Below are positions 1 to 7,762 of a stretch of 35,643 nucleotides of DNA, piece by piece. Within the stretch, counting starts at the first letter, position 1. Every line of letters starts with the position of its first letter. Source of the DNA: Clostridia bacterium. GTDB lineage: Bacteria > Bacillota > Clostridia > Christensenellales > Pumilibacteraceae. Below the pieces are notes generated by a model that saw only the letters and a program-made list of their open reading frames with translations, did no database searches and was not told where the DNA came from. A program made the translations under genes and the position numbers. The stretch is from NCBI GenBank assembly GCA_022791915.1, contig JAAWAB010000019.1, positions 1 to 35,643 of the forward strand, read 5' to 3'.

Positions 1-128
1 ACTTCGCTATCCCGCACCGCTTTTTTGGTTTCATAGCAATACCCGTAATCTTCCCGTACAAACTCGCAATACGCTTTGGTGTAGTATCTCGTAAACCCGC
101 GGCAATTTCCGCATTTCTTTTCTTTCAT
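1..128 (-). CDS. Partial small Cys-rich protein (C-terminus off the window)
   Basis: This reading frame starts at ATG 128 and runs off the left edge, so only 42 codons are visible. The translation begins MKEKKCGNCRGFTRYY and carries paired cysteines (CGNC, then YC and CY pairs) that could bind zinc or iron. A good ribosome site (GGAGAAAAG, 132-140) sits 4-12 nt upstream, and a TATAAT-like -10 lies at 159-164 on the minus strand. It is divergent from holA. I do not recognise the family. The strong start signals make it a real gene, but no function can be given. Confidence 0.6.
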   Translation of the reverse strand, partial: MKEKKCGNCRGFTRYYTKAYCEFVREDYGYCYETKKAVRDSE

Positions 129-313
129 TTGCTTTTCTCCTTTTGTATCGATAGGCTCATTATAATAGATTTTTTGAATGAAATGTTTCGCAATATGGAA
201 TTTTTAGAAAATTTTTTGCAAAAATTTTTTACGACTCCTATTCGTAAAAGTCGGTCTATAAATCAAGAAAAAGAAAATAATGCGTTTGCCGAACGCTATC
301 GGCATAAAAATGA

Positions 314-342
314 TTGCAAAATCCTGCGTTTTGGGGTAGAAT
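314..342 (+). promoter_or_regulatory. Sigma-A promoter for holA
   Basis: TTGCAA at 314-319 and TAGAAT at 337-342 are separated by 17 bp. The projected start is near 349. A short CGGAGA/TCTCCG hairpin (about 349-368) follows in the leader, ahead of the ribosome site. Confidence 0.65.
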
Positions 343-389
343 AGAGTCGGAGAGTTATATTCTCCGCAAAAACGCACAAGGGGTTATGC

Positions 390-1337
390 GTGTTTTTTAA
401 CGAATTGAAAAAGCATATACTGTCGCGCAAATTGTTTCCCGCCTATCTGGTAACGGGGGAAGACGCTTTTTTGGTGTCTAACGCATTGCGCCTTTTTCGC
501 ACGCTTGCCCAACCCATGCCCGACTTCAATCTCGGCGAAATCACTTCGCCCGAATCGGTGCGGTCCATTGTGGAAGCATGCGAAAGCCTGCCGCTCGGCG
601 CCGATTACCGCGTTGTAATCGTGTCGCAGTGTAAACTCGATTTGAGCGCGCTCGGCAGTTATCTCGATAATCCGTGCCCGACCACCGTGTTGGTGTTCGC
701 CGCCGAAAAGCCCGAAAGCGGACTCAATAAAATTTTGAGCAAGCTGACAATCGTCGATTGCTCCAAACTCGATAAGCGCACCGTGCTCGGCTGGATTGCC
801 GCAAAATGCAAAGAATGCGGCACGTCTGTCACCGAGAGCGCGGCGCAACTGCTCATCGAATACTGCGGCGGCGATATGTCGCGCATTTCCGCCGAACTGG
901 AAAAACTGTGCGCCTACCGTGCCGACGGAATGATTGCCGAAGCGGACGTAACCGACTTGATTTCGCCCACGCTCGATTATAAAATTTTCGCGCTCGGCGA
1001 AGCGGTGGCGTCCCGTCAGCCGCAAAAGGCGGCAATCGTACTCAAAAATCTGCTCGACGGCGGCGTTTCGCCCGTCAGTCTGCTCGGCTTGCTTTATGCG
1101 CACTTCCGTCGGTTGTTGTACGTTTCCATCACGCCTCCGTACGACCGCATGGCGTCCGACCTCGGCGTGAAAGAATTCGCCGTAAAAAAAGCAACCGAAC
1201 AGGCGCGCCGATTCACGCCCGTCAAACTCAAAAAAATCTGCGACGAATTGCAAACGTCAGACTTCGACGTCAAATCGGGCAGAATTACCGATAGGGGAGC
1301 GTTGGAGTTGATTGTGTTGCGCGCTCTCGCTATTTAG
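390..1337 (+). CDS. holA: DNA polymerase III delta subunit
   Basis: This is the clamp-loader delta subunit, which opens the beta sliding clamp as part of the replicative polymerase. The 315 residues match the usual HolA length. The N-terminal part (about 1-130) is the degenerate AAA+ domain of delta (AYLVTGEDAFLVSN near residue 18), followed by the helical lid region and a C-terminal clamp-loader collar (about 200-315). The start is GTG 390: the ATG at 386 hits a stop after four codons, and the AAGGGG ribosome site at 378-383 is well placed for GTG. In many Firmicutes holA neighbours rpsT and gpr. Here those two lie 18 kb downstream. Identification is confident. Confidence 0.9.
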   Translation: MFFNELKKHILSRKLFPAYLVTGEDAFLVSNALRLFRTLAQPMPDFNLGEITSPESVRSIVEACESLPLGADYRVVIVSQCKLDLSALGSYLDNPCPTTVLVFAAEKPESGLNKILSKLTIVDCSKLDKRTVLGWIAAKCKECGTSVTESAAQLLIEYCGGDMSRISAELEKLCAYRADGMIAEADVTDLISPTLDYKIFALGEAVASRQPQKAAIVLKNLLDGGVSPVSLLGLLYAHFRRLLYVSITPPYDRMASDLGVKEFAVKKATEQARRFTPVKLKKICDELQTSDFDVKSGRITDRGALELIVLRALAI

Positions 1338-1428
1338 CGGCGTATAGATTTTCGCCCCAACACACTTTGCAAAATCTATCTCTCACATAAAGCACAAAAA
1401 AATCCATTAAAAAGGTCAGTAATCGGAA

Positions 1429-1986
1429 TTGAAATTCATCGACGAGAAAAAAATTCATAAGGGTATCGTAATCGCGGTATTGTTCCTGTCGTTCGGGTAC
1501 GCGGGGTGGCAGTCCACACGCGGCATGCTGGCGTATATGTCGTACGGCTATCCCGAGTTAGGGCAACCCGCCTGGCTGTTCAACGGCGTGCTGGCGCTCT
1601 TTATCGGCGGGGCGATTCCCCTTCTTTTTTACGAACTCATCACCGCATTTTCGTCGCGGTTCGTTGCCATGCGCACGGGCGGCGCGGCGGACGATATGCG
1701 TTACGCTCTCCGCTTTTTCTATATCATGGCAAACGTCGTCGTCGGCTCGCTGAAATTCCTGTATTTTCTCACCCCGATAGCTTCGGTGTTCGGCAACGTG
1801 CTCATTGATTTTGTTATCACTTCGGCGTTTTTCGGTTGGTTTTTGTACTATTGCGCCAAACACTACGTAGCCAACGTGCGCTGGGGCGCCATGTGTCTTT
1901 CGGCGGGCGGCACCTATCTCGTTGTGCAAACGGTACTAACCGTCATCAATCTCATCACAGGCTTATTGCCGGGGTTGGGGGTGTAA
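1429..1986 (+). CDS. Hypothetical polytopic membrane protein
   Basis: This 185-residue protein has about five hydrophobic segments (roughly 12-31, 48-70, 93-115, 118-143 and 155-178) and no soluble domain, so it is an integral membrane protein. The start appears to be TTG 1429, with an AAAGG ribosome site about 13 nt upstream; no better start is visible before the first membrane segment. It ends 4 nt before the next gene, so the two are almost certainly co-transcribed. That neighbour is a membrane-anchored lipoprotein, which suggests a joint role in the cell envelope. I do not recognise the family. Confidence 0.7.
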   Translation: MKFIDEKKIHKGIVIAVLFLSFGYAGWQSTRGMLAYMSYGYPELGQPAWLFNGVLALFIGGAIPLLFYELITAFSSRFVAMRTGGAADDMRYALRFFYIMANVVVGSLKFLYFLTPIASVFGNVLIDFVITSAFFGWFLYYCAKHYVANVRWGAMCLSAGGTYLVVQTVLTVINLITGLLPGLGV

Positions 1987-1990
1987 CGGC

Positions 1991-3346
1991 ATGAAAAACG
2001 CATGGAAAAAAGTACTTTGTCTGTTTGCCGCCTGCGCGCTTTCGCTCTGCTTTCTCTGCGGTTGCGGCGGCGCGCCCCAAAACGGAACGCAAAACGATTT
2101 CAACCCGCCCGTATCCCAAGATGCAATCGCGCAGAATTTCCGCTGGTTTATGGGAATAAGCGCGCAGAATCCCGACGGCGATATGGGCGACAGAGCGCCC
2201 GCGAGCGGGTCGGAACGCAACGCCGCGCAAAAACTGTATAACCGTTTTGCCGACGCCGAAGCCTATCCGTCGGCGTCCGTTACGCCGCTGTCCCGCACCG
2301 AATTCACCTTAAAGGCAAGCGACGGCAGTACCCGCACGTCGCAAAACGTGGAAGTGCGTTTCCGTTTCGGCGAAAGCGGCAAGCGGGTGATTGTGGGTAC
2401 GGGCTACGATAATCCTTTCGGCACGAGCAGCGACGATTTTATCCCCTCCGTTTCCACGGGCGCCATCGAAAGCGGTACGTCCGTTGCCACGCTGATTTCT
2501 CTTATAGACTGGTGCAACCAAAACGCCGACACCCTTTCGGCATCGCTCGATTTCGATATCGTGTTCGTGTTTTTCGGTTGCAGCGCCTTTAATTCCATGG
2601 GCGCGCGGGCATATATCGAAAAATCCATGGAGCCGAGCGAACGGCTCAACACGCTCTTAATGGTAAATATCGACCGCATGGGCGGTGAGCGCCTGTATCT
2701 GTATGCCGACGAAGCGAAAACCGAGCACGAAACCTTTTTGCGTCAAACCGCGTCCGAACAGGGCGTAAGCGTTTGGGCACTGCCCGATAACATGCCGCTC
2801 ATCGACGGCATGTATATAGACGGCGTGTATTATACGCACTTCGGCATGCTGGGCGACCATGCGCCCTTTATCGAATGGAAAATCCCGTCCGCCTATCTGT
2901 TCGGCGGCTACTACGGCGGTTTCAATCTTTCCGACCTCGAAGTGAAAGGGCAACCCAATCTGGGCGGCACCAATAAAGATACGTTCGGTAATCTGCTCGC
3001 CTCCCGTCCGTCGTATGCCGAGCAGGGGAGCGCCGCCGCCGCGCTCGTGCTGTCCGCTCTGCAAAAAGAGAACTTCGCGCAGGTTATGGCGTCGTCGCGC
3101 GCGTCCGCAAAAGACTATTCTTTTTGGGTGAACCCCATGTGGGCGTATCTTATCGTAACCGGCTTGATTATCGCGGCGGGTATCGTGCTTGTTGTAATCG
3201 TCAAGCGTTTGGAAAAGAAGTACCCGTATATCCCGCAGGTTAAACGTATGAAAATCGCCGTTTTCGGCATGGAATACGAAACCGAAAACGACGAAGATAT
3301 TTTTATAGACGTCCGACGCTCGCGCTATCCGTTCGACGAATACTAA
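1991..3346 (+). CDS. Lipoprotein with degenerate M28-type aminopeptidase fold
   Basis: The 451-residue protein starts with a lipoprotein signal peptide (hydrophobic to residue 24, then Cys25 in an LCGC lipobox), carries an extracytoplasmic domain at about 45-350, and ends with one membrane helix (about 378-400) and a short charged cytoplasmic tail. The domain follows the M28 zinc aminopeptidase pattern: VIVGTGYDN at 133-141, VFVFFGCSAF at 191-200, MVNIDRMG at 224-231 and GDHAPF at 288-293. The first zinc His is Gly138, the Glu-Glu pair is Ser198-Ala199, and the bridging Asp near 160 is absent. Only Asp228 and His290 remain, so peptidase activity is unlikely. It probably binds peptides or acts as a scaffold with the preceding membrane protein. 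Confidence 0.7.
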   Translation: MKNAWKKVLCLFAACALSLCFLCGCGGAPQNGTQNDFNPPVSQDAIAQNFRWFMGISAQNPDGDMGDRAPASGSERNAAQKLYNRFADAEAYPSASVTPLSRTEFTLKASDGSTRTSQNVEVRFRFGESGKRVIVGTGYDNPFGTSSDDFIPSVSTGAIESGTSVATLISLIDWCNQNADTLSASLDFDIVFVFFGCSAFNSMGARAYIEKSMEPSERLNTLLMVNIDRMGGERLYLYADEAKTEHETFLRQTASEQGVSVWALPDNMPLIDGMYIDGVYYTHFGMLGDHAPFIEWKIPSAYLFGGYYGGFNLSDLEVKGQPNLGGTNKDTFGNLLASRPSYAEQGSAAAALVLSALQKENFAQVMASSRASAKDYSFWVNPMWAYLIVTGLIIAAGIVLVVIVKRLEKKYPYIPQVKRMKIAVFGMEYETENDEDIFIDVRRSRYPFDEY

Positions 3347-3412
3347 AAGCGGAAAATTTGTTTCATAAAAATGGGGGGGTAGTCAACAGGCGCATAGAAA
3401 ACGCAAACAAAA

Positions 3413-3450
3413 AAACCCGACGCATTTTTGTGCGGTCGGGTTTGTTTTTT
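3413..3450. terminator. Bidirectional rho-independent terminator
   Basis: The arms AAACCCGAC (3413-3421) and GTCGGGTTT (3434-3442) form a stem extended by GCA/TGC, with one bulged G. T-runs flank both sides. It lies between the convergent lipoprotein gene and the 3468-3959 gene and serves both. Confidence 0.85.
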
Positions 3451-3467
3451 CGAAGCGGGTGGGGGAA

Positions 3468-3959
3468 TCAGGTGAAAATCTTTTTGAAGAAGTTTCCGAT
3501 TGCTTTTAAGATGTTCATTACCGAATGTTTTTCGGTGGGGAGTTTGTGCAGCATATCTTTGAGAACTACGCCCAAGTTAAAGGTTTCGTGGTCGAGTTTG
3601 AGCCAGCATACAAAGATTACGATGGCAATGGTGAGCACAACCAAAATGAGAATATTGAGAAGGCAACCGCGCACGGAAAGAGGACTCCGTAATTTCCGCA
3701 GACGGGACGACGGATCCTGACTTTCTTTGATTGCTTCTTCAATCTGAACTTGTGTGAGTTGCTCGGCGGTCAACTTGCTCGTGTCCACAGCGGGCGCGGC
3801 TTGTTGCTTTCCTTTTTTTGTTTTGGATTTTTTGCCTTTTCCGGCAGGCGCCTGTGTTCCCGCAACGGGGGGCGTACCGGGCGCGGCGGGCGCGGCTTGT
3901 GCTTTCGCCTTATCCTTTTTCGCCTGCTTCTCTTTTTTCTTTGTTTCTTTCTTTGCCAT
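3468..3959 (-). CDS. Lys/Ala-rich single-pass membrane protein, unknown
   Basis: The 163-residue protein opens with a highly basic low-complexity region (Lys, Ala and Pro repeats, residues 1-60), then a short helical part with AEQLTQVQIEEAIKES, one membrane segment (about 98-118) and a C-terminal tail of about 45 residues. ATG 3959 has an AGAGGACGT ribosome site and its own promoter. The basic N-terminus resembles ribosome- or nucleic-acid-associated tails and is similar in composition to the S20 tail in this window (19368-19991). No enzyme motif is seen and the family is not recognised. Confidence 0.65.
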   Translation of the reverse strand: MAKKETKKKEKQAKKDKAKAQAAPAAPGTPPVAGTQAPAGKGKKSKTKKGKQQAAPAVDTSKLTAEQLTQVQIEEAIKESQDPSSRLRKLRSPLSVRGCLLNILILVVLTIAIVIFVCWLKLDHETFNLGVVLKDMLHKLPTEKHSVMNILKAIGNFFKKIFT

Positions 3960-3989
3960 TACGTCCTCTCACGTACACTTATATACTTT

Positions 3990-4018
3990 ATTATATATCA
4001 CTTTTGCCATTAAATCAA
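3990..4018 (-). promoter_or_regulatory. Promoter for the 3468-3959 gene
   Basis: On the minus strand TTGATT (4018-4013) and TATAAT (3995-3990) are 17 bp apart. It is divergent from the cdaA promoter 60 bp away. Confidence 0.6.
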
Positions 4019-4078
4019 GTACTTTATCAAAATTTTTCACAATTATCGGACTTTTGCCGAAAATGTGCGTGAAATAAA

Positions 4079-4107
4079 TTGATAATTTCGGAGTTTCGGT
4101 GTATAAT
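4079..4107 (+). promoter_or_regulatory. Strong sigma-A promoter for the cdaA operon
   Basis: TTGATA (4079-4084), 17 bp, then TATAAT (4102-4107). The projected start near 4114 excludes a translation start at TTG 4079 and supports GTG 4133. Confidence 0.8.
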
Positions 4108-4132
4108 TATAAAAAAAGACGAGGCGTTTGCG

Positions 4133-4993
4133 GTGAAACAATTTCTCGACAACATCAAAAACGAACTGACGAACCGTCCCGTTCAATCGGTGATAGACGT
4201 CGTTTTATTTGCGTTTTTGATTTACGCGCTGTTTGTGTTCCTTAAAAAGAACGATTCGGTGCGCCTTTTCAAATACGTTGTGGCATTTTTGGCGGTATCG
4301 GTGGTACTCACTTCCCGCTTGCTTGATTTTAAGCTGTTGTCGCATGTTTTCGAATATGCGTTTTTGGTGGTAATCGTGGGCGTTGCGGCGCTGTTTCCGC
4401 AGGAAACGCGGCGGGGGTTATGGAAGATTTCCAGCCCGCGCGATATGCAGCAGGCATTTAACACGCAATACGATTGCAGTGACGAAGAACTCAAAGCGGG
4501 CATAGACGATATTGTGCGCGCCTCGCTCAACATGGCGAAAAAGGACGTGGGGGCGCTGATTGTGATTACGCCCGACTACATTCCCGTGCACATTAAAGAG
4601 AGCGGTACCAAGCTGGACGCCGTGGTTTCGTGCGGGTTGCTCGAATCCATTTTCAATACCAAAGCGCCGTTGCACGACGGTGCGGTGCTCGTGCGCGGCA
4701 ACCGTATTTTGGCGGCGGGTTGCTTTCTGCCCTTGACGCAAAGTCTGGAAGTGGATAAAGTACTCGGAACGCGTCACCGCGCCGCCATAGGCGTTACAGA
4801 AACCAACAACGTGCTCACCATTATCGTATCGGAAGAAACGGGTGTCATATCGGTGGCGCACCGCGGCAATCTCAAACGGTATTACGACGCCGAAATGCTT
4901 ACCGATACGTTGCAGGAATTTTACGGACTGAAAGCCATACCGCACAGCACCAAAAGGGGCAAACACAACAAACGCGACCACGGGAGGGCATAA
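4133..4993 (+). CDS. cdaA: Diadenylate cyclase CdaA
   Basis: This enzyme makes cyclic di-AMP from two ATP at the membrane; in Firmicutes this signal controls potassium and osmolyte uptake and wall homeostasis. Three N-terminal membrane helices (about residues 20-90) precede a DisA_N cyclase domain. The diagnostic motifs are present: DGA at 182-184 (in LHDGAVLV) and RHR at 214-216 (in GTRHRAAIG). I place the start at GTG 4133 (286 residues), because GAGG at 4121-4124 is 8 nt upstream and the promoter overlaps the longer frame. The usual partner cdaR follows only as a 49-residue stub, and glmM is absent. This is the first gene of an operon reaching to about 8440. Confidence 0.9.
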   Translation: MKQFLDNIKNELTNRPVQSVIDVVLFAFLIYALFVFLKKNDSVRLFKYVVAFLAVSVVLTSRLLDFKLLSHVFEYAFLVVIVGVAALFPQETRRGLWKISSPRDMQQAFNTQYDCSDEELKAGIDDIVRASLNMAKKDVGALIVITPDYIPVHIKESGTKLDAVVSCGLLESIFNTKAPLHDGAVLVRGNRILAAGCFLPLTQSLEVDKVLGTRHRAAIGVTETNNVLTIIVSEETGVISVAHRGNLKRYYDAEMLTDTLQEFYGLKAIPHSTKRGKHNKRDHGRA

Positions 4994-4996
4994 CGC

Positions 4997-5146
4997 ATGA
5001 CATTACCGCAACACGAAGAAGAGAAGAAAAAAGAGAATCCCGTCAAAAAGTTTTTTAAGGCGGTTTTCGTGCACAATTTCTGGGGAAAGCTGTCGGCTGT
5101 TATCGTGAGCGTTGTGCTCTGGATTCTTGCCGTGGGGTTATCGTGA
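4997..5146 (+). CDS. CdaR/YbbR-like membrane-anchor stub (49 residues)
   Basis: This small frame starts at ATG 4997, 3 nt after the cdaA stop, with the GGGAGGG ribosome site at 4982-4988. A charged N-terminus (MTLPQHEEEKKKENPVKK) leads into HNFWGKLSAVIVSVVLWILA and a stop at 5144-5146. The arrangement resembles the N-terminal membrane anchor of CdaR (YbbR), the regulator encoded next to cdaA in Firmicutes, but the extracellular YbbR repeats are missing. Its stop overlaps the GTG of the next gene (GTGA), which implies translational coupling. It could be a functional micro-regulator of CdaA, or a remnant kept because it couples translation. Confidence 0.65.
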   Translation: MTLPQHEEEKKKENPVKKFFKAVFVHNFWGKLSAVIVSVVLWILAVGLS

Positions 5147-6351
5147 ACCGCGTAATCGCAGAACCCGAAATCCTGTTGCCGCTCCCTCGGTTTCTGCCGC
5201 ATTGGAGCGTTGTTGCGTGCGACCAGTTTACGTCCGACCGCGGCTATTGGGACGCGCTCGATGCGTGGGCGGGAGAGAACCCGAGCACGTTGCGGCTTAT
5301 TTTGCCCGAGTGCTATTTGGGCGACGATAGCGAACGGGCGCGCAGAGAACAAATCGGGCGCACCATGCGCGATTATTACAACTGCGGCGTGTTTACGCAA
5401 AAAAAGAATTTTGTTTTCGTGGAACGCACGTTCCGTTCGGGAAAAGTGCGGCACGGATTGATTGCCGCAGTCGATTTAGAGAGTTACGAGTATAAAAAGG
5501 GGAACAAAGCGCTTGTGCGCGCCACCGAAGGTACGGTGGAAAGCCGACTGCCGCCCCGTGTGGAAATCCGTAATCGGAGTTTATTGGAATTGCCGCACAT
5601 TATGTTGTTTATAGACGACCCGCGTAATCTCGTGCTGGATACGGCGCGGCGTTGTGCGGGCGAAACACTGTATAACATAGAGTTGCCGTGTGGCGGCGGA
5701 CGGGTGTGCGGCACAGCCGTGAACAATGCGGGCAGTGTGGAAAGCGCGTTCGATACGCTTGCCGCCGATATGAAAAAACGGTACGGCGAAGAACTTCTTT
5801 TGCTGGTCGGCGACGGCAACCATTCGTTGGCGGCGGCGAAAAAGTGTTACGAGGCGGCAAAAGCGGAAGGGGACGAAACGGCGGAGCGTAAGCGTTACGC
5901 GCTGTGCGAAATTGTGAATCTTTACGACGGCGGCATTGCCTTCGAGCCGATTCACCGCGCGGTGTTCGGCGTGAATCCGCCCGATTTTGCGGCGGCGCTC
6001 GCCCGGCGCACAAAAGGACTGCCTGTTCCCGCAACGCTTATCGGCGGCGGCAAAGAATATGCGTTTTCGCTGCCTGCCGAAACCATTTCCGCCATAGCGC
6101 TTGTGCAGGAATTTATGGAAGAATACACGGCGAAAAAGTGCGGTGAAATCGACTACATACACGGCGATAACGTATTGCGTGCGCTGGGCAATAAGCCCGA
6201 CTGTGTAACGGTTGCGTTTTCTCCCATAAGCAAAACGGGATTTACCGAATATATAATACAAAACGGGGTTTTACCCAAAAAGACGTTTTCTATGGGGCAT
6301 GCGGAAGAAAAGCGATACTATCTCGAAGCGCGTCGGATAGGGAAAATATAG
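5143..6351 (+). CDS. DUF1015 family protein
   Basis: The 402-residue protein matches the DUF1015 pattern of clostridial genomes: an N-terminal segment LPLPRFLPHWSVVACDQFTS, a central GDGNHSLAAAK motif (about residue 225) and a C-terminal region around KTFSMGHAEEKRYYLEARR. The biochemical role of this family is not established. It starts at GTG 5143, overlapping the stop of the upstream stub by 4 bp, and sits between cdaA and aspartate kinase in one operon. The length is normal and there is no sign of damage. Confidence 0.8.
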   Translation: MNRVIAEPEILLPLPRFLPHWSVVACDQFTSDRGYWDALDAWAGENPSTLRLILPECYLGDDSERARREQIGRTMRDYYNCGVFTQKKNFVFVERTFRSGKVRHGLIAAVDLESYEYKKGNKALVRATEGTVESRLPPRVEIRNRSLLELPHIMLFIDDPRNLVLDTARRCAGETLYNIELPCGGGRVCGTAVNNAGSVESAFDTLAADMKKRYGEELLLLVGDGNHSLAAAKKCYEAAKAEGDETAERKRYALCEIVNLYDGGIAFEPIHRAVFGVNPPDFAAALARRTKGLPVPATLIGGGKEYAFSLPAETISAIALVQEFMEEYTAKKCGEIDYIHGDNVLRALGNKPDCVTVAFSPISKTGFTEYIIQNGVLPKKTFSMGHAEEKRYYLEARRIGKI

Positions 6352-6382
6352 CGCGGTCAATATCGGCAAAGGGCAGAGAACT

Positions 6383-7732
6383 ATGAAGGTTTTGAAATTC
6401 GGCGGCACGAGTATGGCGAACGCACCCAGCATACGCAGGGTGGCGGATATCGTAGAGAGCGACGATAAGGCGCAGTTTATTGTTGTGTCGGCGCCCGGCA
6501 AACGGGAAGTTGCCGACGTGAAAGTGACCGACCTGCTCTATTCGTGCTATGAAACGCGCAACCGCGACGGATTGTGCGACGCCGCGCTCGAACAGGTGAT
6601 TCGCAGGTTCGACGAAATCGTTTCGGGCTTGGGGCTTACGCTCGACTTGACGCCCGAGTTTAACGTGATACGCGACCAGATAAACGGCGGGGCGGGGCGC
6701 GACTATGCGTCCAGTCGCGGCGAGTTCTTATCGGGAATCGTGGCGGCAAAACTGCTGGGCGCGCGTTTTGTGGACGCGGGCGACGTAATCCGTTTCGATA
6801 TGGACGGCAACTTCGACAGCGAAACCACCAACCGACTGGTCGGTTCGCGGCTTGCGGGGCTTACGGGCAGAGTGGTAATTCCCGGGTTTTACGGCAAAAT
6901 GCCCAACGGAAAGGTGAAAACGTTTTCGCGCGGCGGCTCGGATATTACGGGCGCCATTATCGCGCGCGGCGTAAATGCCGAGATTTACGAAAATTGGACG
7001 GACGTAGACGGATTCATGACGGTGGACCCGCGTTTGCAGGAAAACCCCGATATCATCAACATGCTCACGTATAAGGAATTGCGCGAGTTGAGTTATATGG
7101 GGGCAAACGTGTTGCACCCCGACAGCATTTTCCCCGTGCGCAAAGCGGATATTCCCATCAATATCCGCAACACGTTTAATCCGTCGGCGCCCGGCACAAT
7201 GATTGTGCCTACCAAAAAATACATGAGCGGCGACTACACGCGCGACGACCGCACGATTACGGGAATAGCGGGCAAAACCGACTTTTCGGCTATCTATGTG
7301 GAAAAGAGCATGATGAACAGCGAGCTGGGCTTTGCCCGCAAGCTGTTGCAGATTTTGGAGCGGCACAATATTCTGCTCGAACATCTGCCGAGCGGAATCG
7401 ACACCATGACGGTAGTGATAGACCGCAGCGACCTTTGCTCCGAATCGGTAGCCGCCGTGTTGCGCGAGATTAAAGACGAACTGGCGCCCGACAACGTGGA
7501 ATACGTAGACGGCATTGCGCTCGTAGCCGTTGTGGGACACGGCATGAACAGAAAAAAGGGCACGGCGTCGCGCGTTTTTTCGGCGCTTTCCGCCGCCGAC
7601 GTGAATATTCGTATGATTGACCAAGGGTCGAGTGAGTTGAATATTATCGTGGGTGTGGAAACGGGCGACTACAAAAAGGCGATTCGCGCCATTTACCGCG
7701 AATTCCGCGGGGGAACGAAAGAAAAAATATAA
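6383..7732 (+). CDS. Aspartate kinase
   Basis: This enzyme phosphorylates L-aspartate, the committed step to lysine/diaminopimelate, threonine and methionine. Diaminopimelate also feeds peptidoglycan and spore dipicolinate. KFGGTS at 5-10 opens the amino-acid kinase domain, which also has SRGGSD at 182-187 and WTDVDGFMTVDPR at 205-217. Two ACT-type regulatory modules occupy about 300-449, so feedback inhibition is expected, but the effector cannot be read. At 449 residues it is monofunctional, with no homoserine dehydrogenase part. It lies 31 nt after the DUF1015 gene and 30 nt before the AlkD-like gene. No lysine riboswitch was seen upstream. Confidence 0.92.
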   Translation: MKVLKFGGTSMANAPSIRRVADIVESDDKAQFIVVSAPGKREVADVKVTDLLYSCYETRNRDGLCDAALEQVIRRFDEIVSGLGLTLDLTPEFNVIRDQINGGAGRDYASSRGEFLSGIVAAKLLGARFVDAGDVIRFDMDGNFDSETTNRLVGSRLAGLTGRVVIPGFYGKMPNGKVKTFSRGGSDITGAIIARGVNAEIYENWTDVDGFMTVDPRLQENPDIINMLTYKELRELSYMGANVLHPDSIFPVRKADIPINIRNTFNPSAPGTMIVPTKKYMSGDYTRDDRTITGIAGKTDFSAIYVEKSMMNSELGFARKLLQILERHNILLEHLPSGIDTMTVVIDRSDLCSESVAAVLREIKDELAPDNVEYVDGIALVAVVGHGMNRKKGTASRVFSALSAADVNIRMIDQGSSELNIIVGVETGDYKKAIRAIYREFRGGTKEKI

Positions 7733-7762
7733 AAAACATCGGAATACAAAGGAGAACAAAAC

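Noticed and set aside
129..344. 71-residue plus-strand frame between the first gene and holA
   Set aside because: AT-rich, no ribosome site, overlaps the control region of the minus-strand gene and the holA promoter, and no recognisable protein pattern.
384..1253. 289-residue minus-strand frame over holA
   Set aside because: A shadow of holA: arginine- and histidine-rich with no domain pattern, caused by codon bias. Similar frames over most other genes were dropped for the same reason.
4079..4132. Longer cdaA start at TTG 4079
   Set aside because: The segment contains the -35 and -10 of the promoter itself, so it cannot be translated from that transcript; GTG 4133 has a ribosome site.
6352..6382. 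Lysine riboswitch ahead of aspartate kinase
   Set aside because: Only 31 nt separate it from the DUF1015 gene, too short for any riboswitch.
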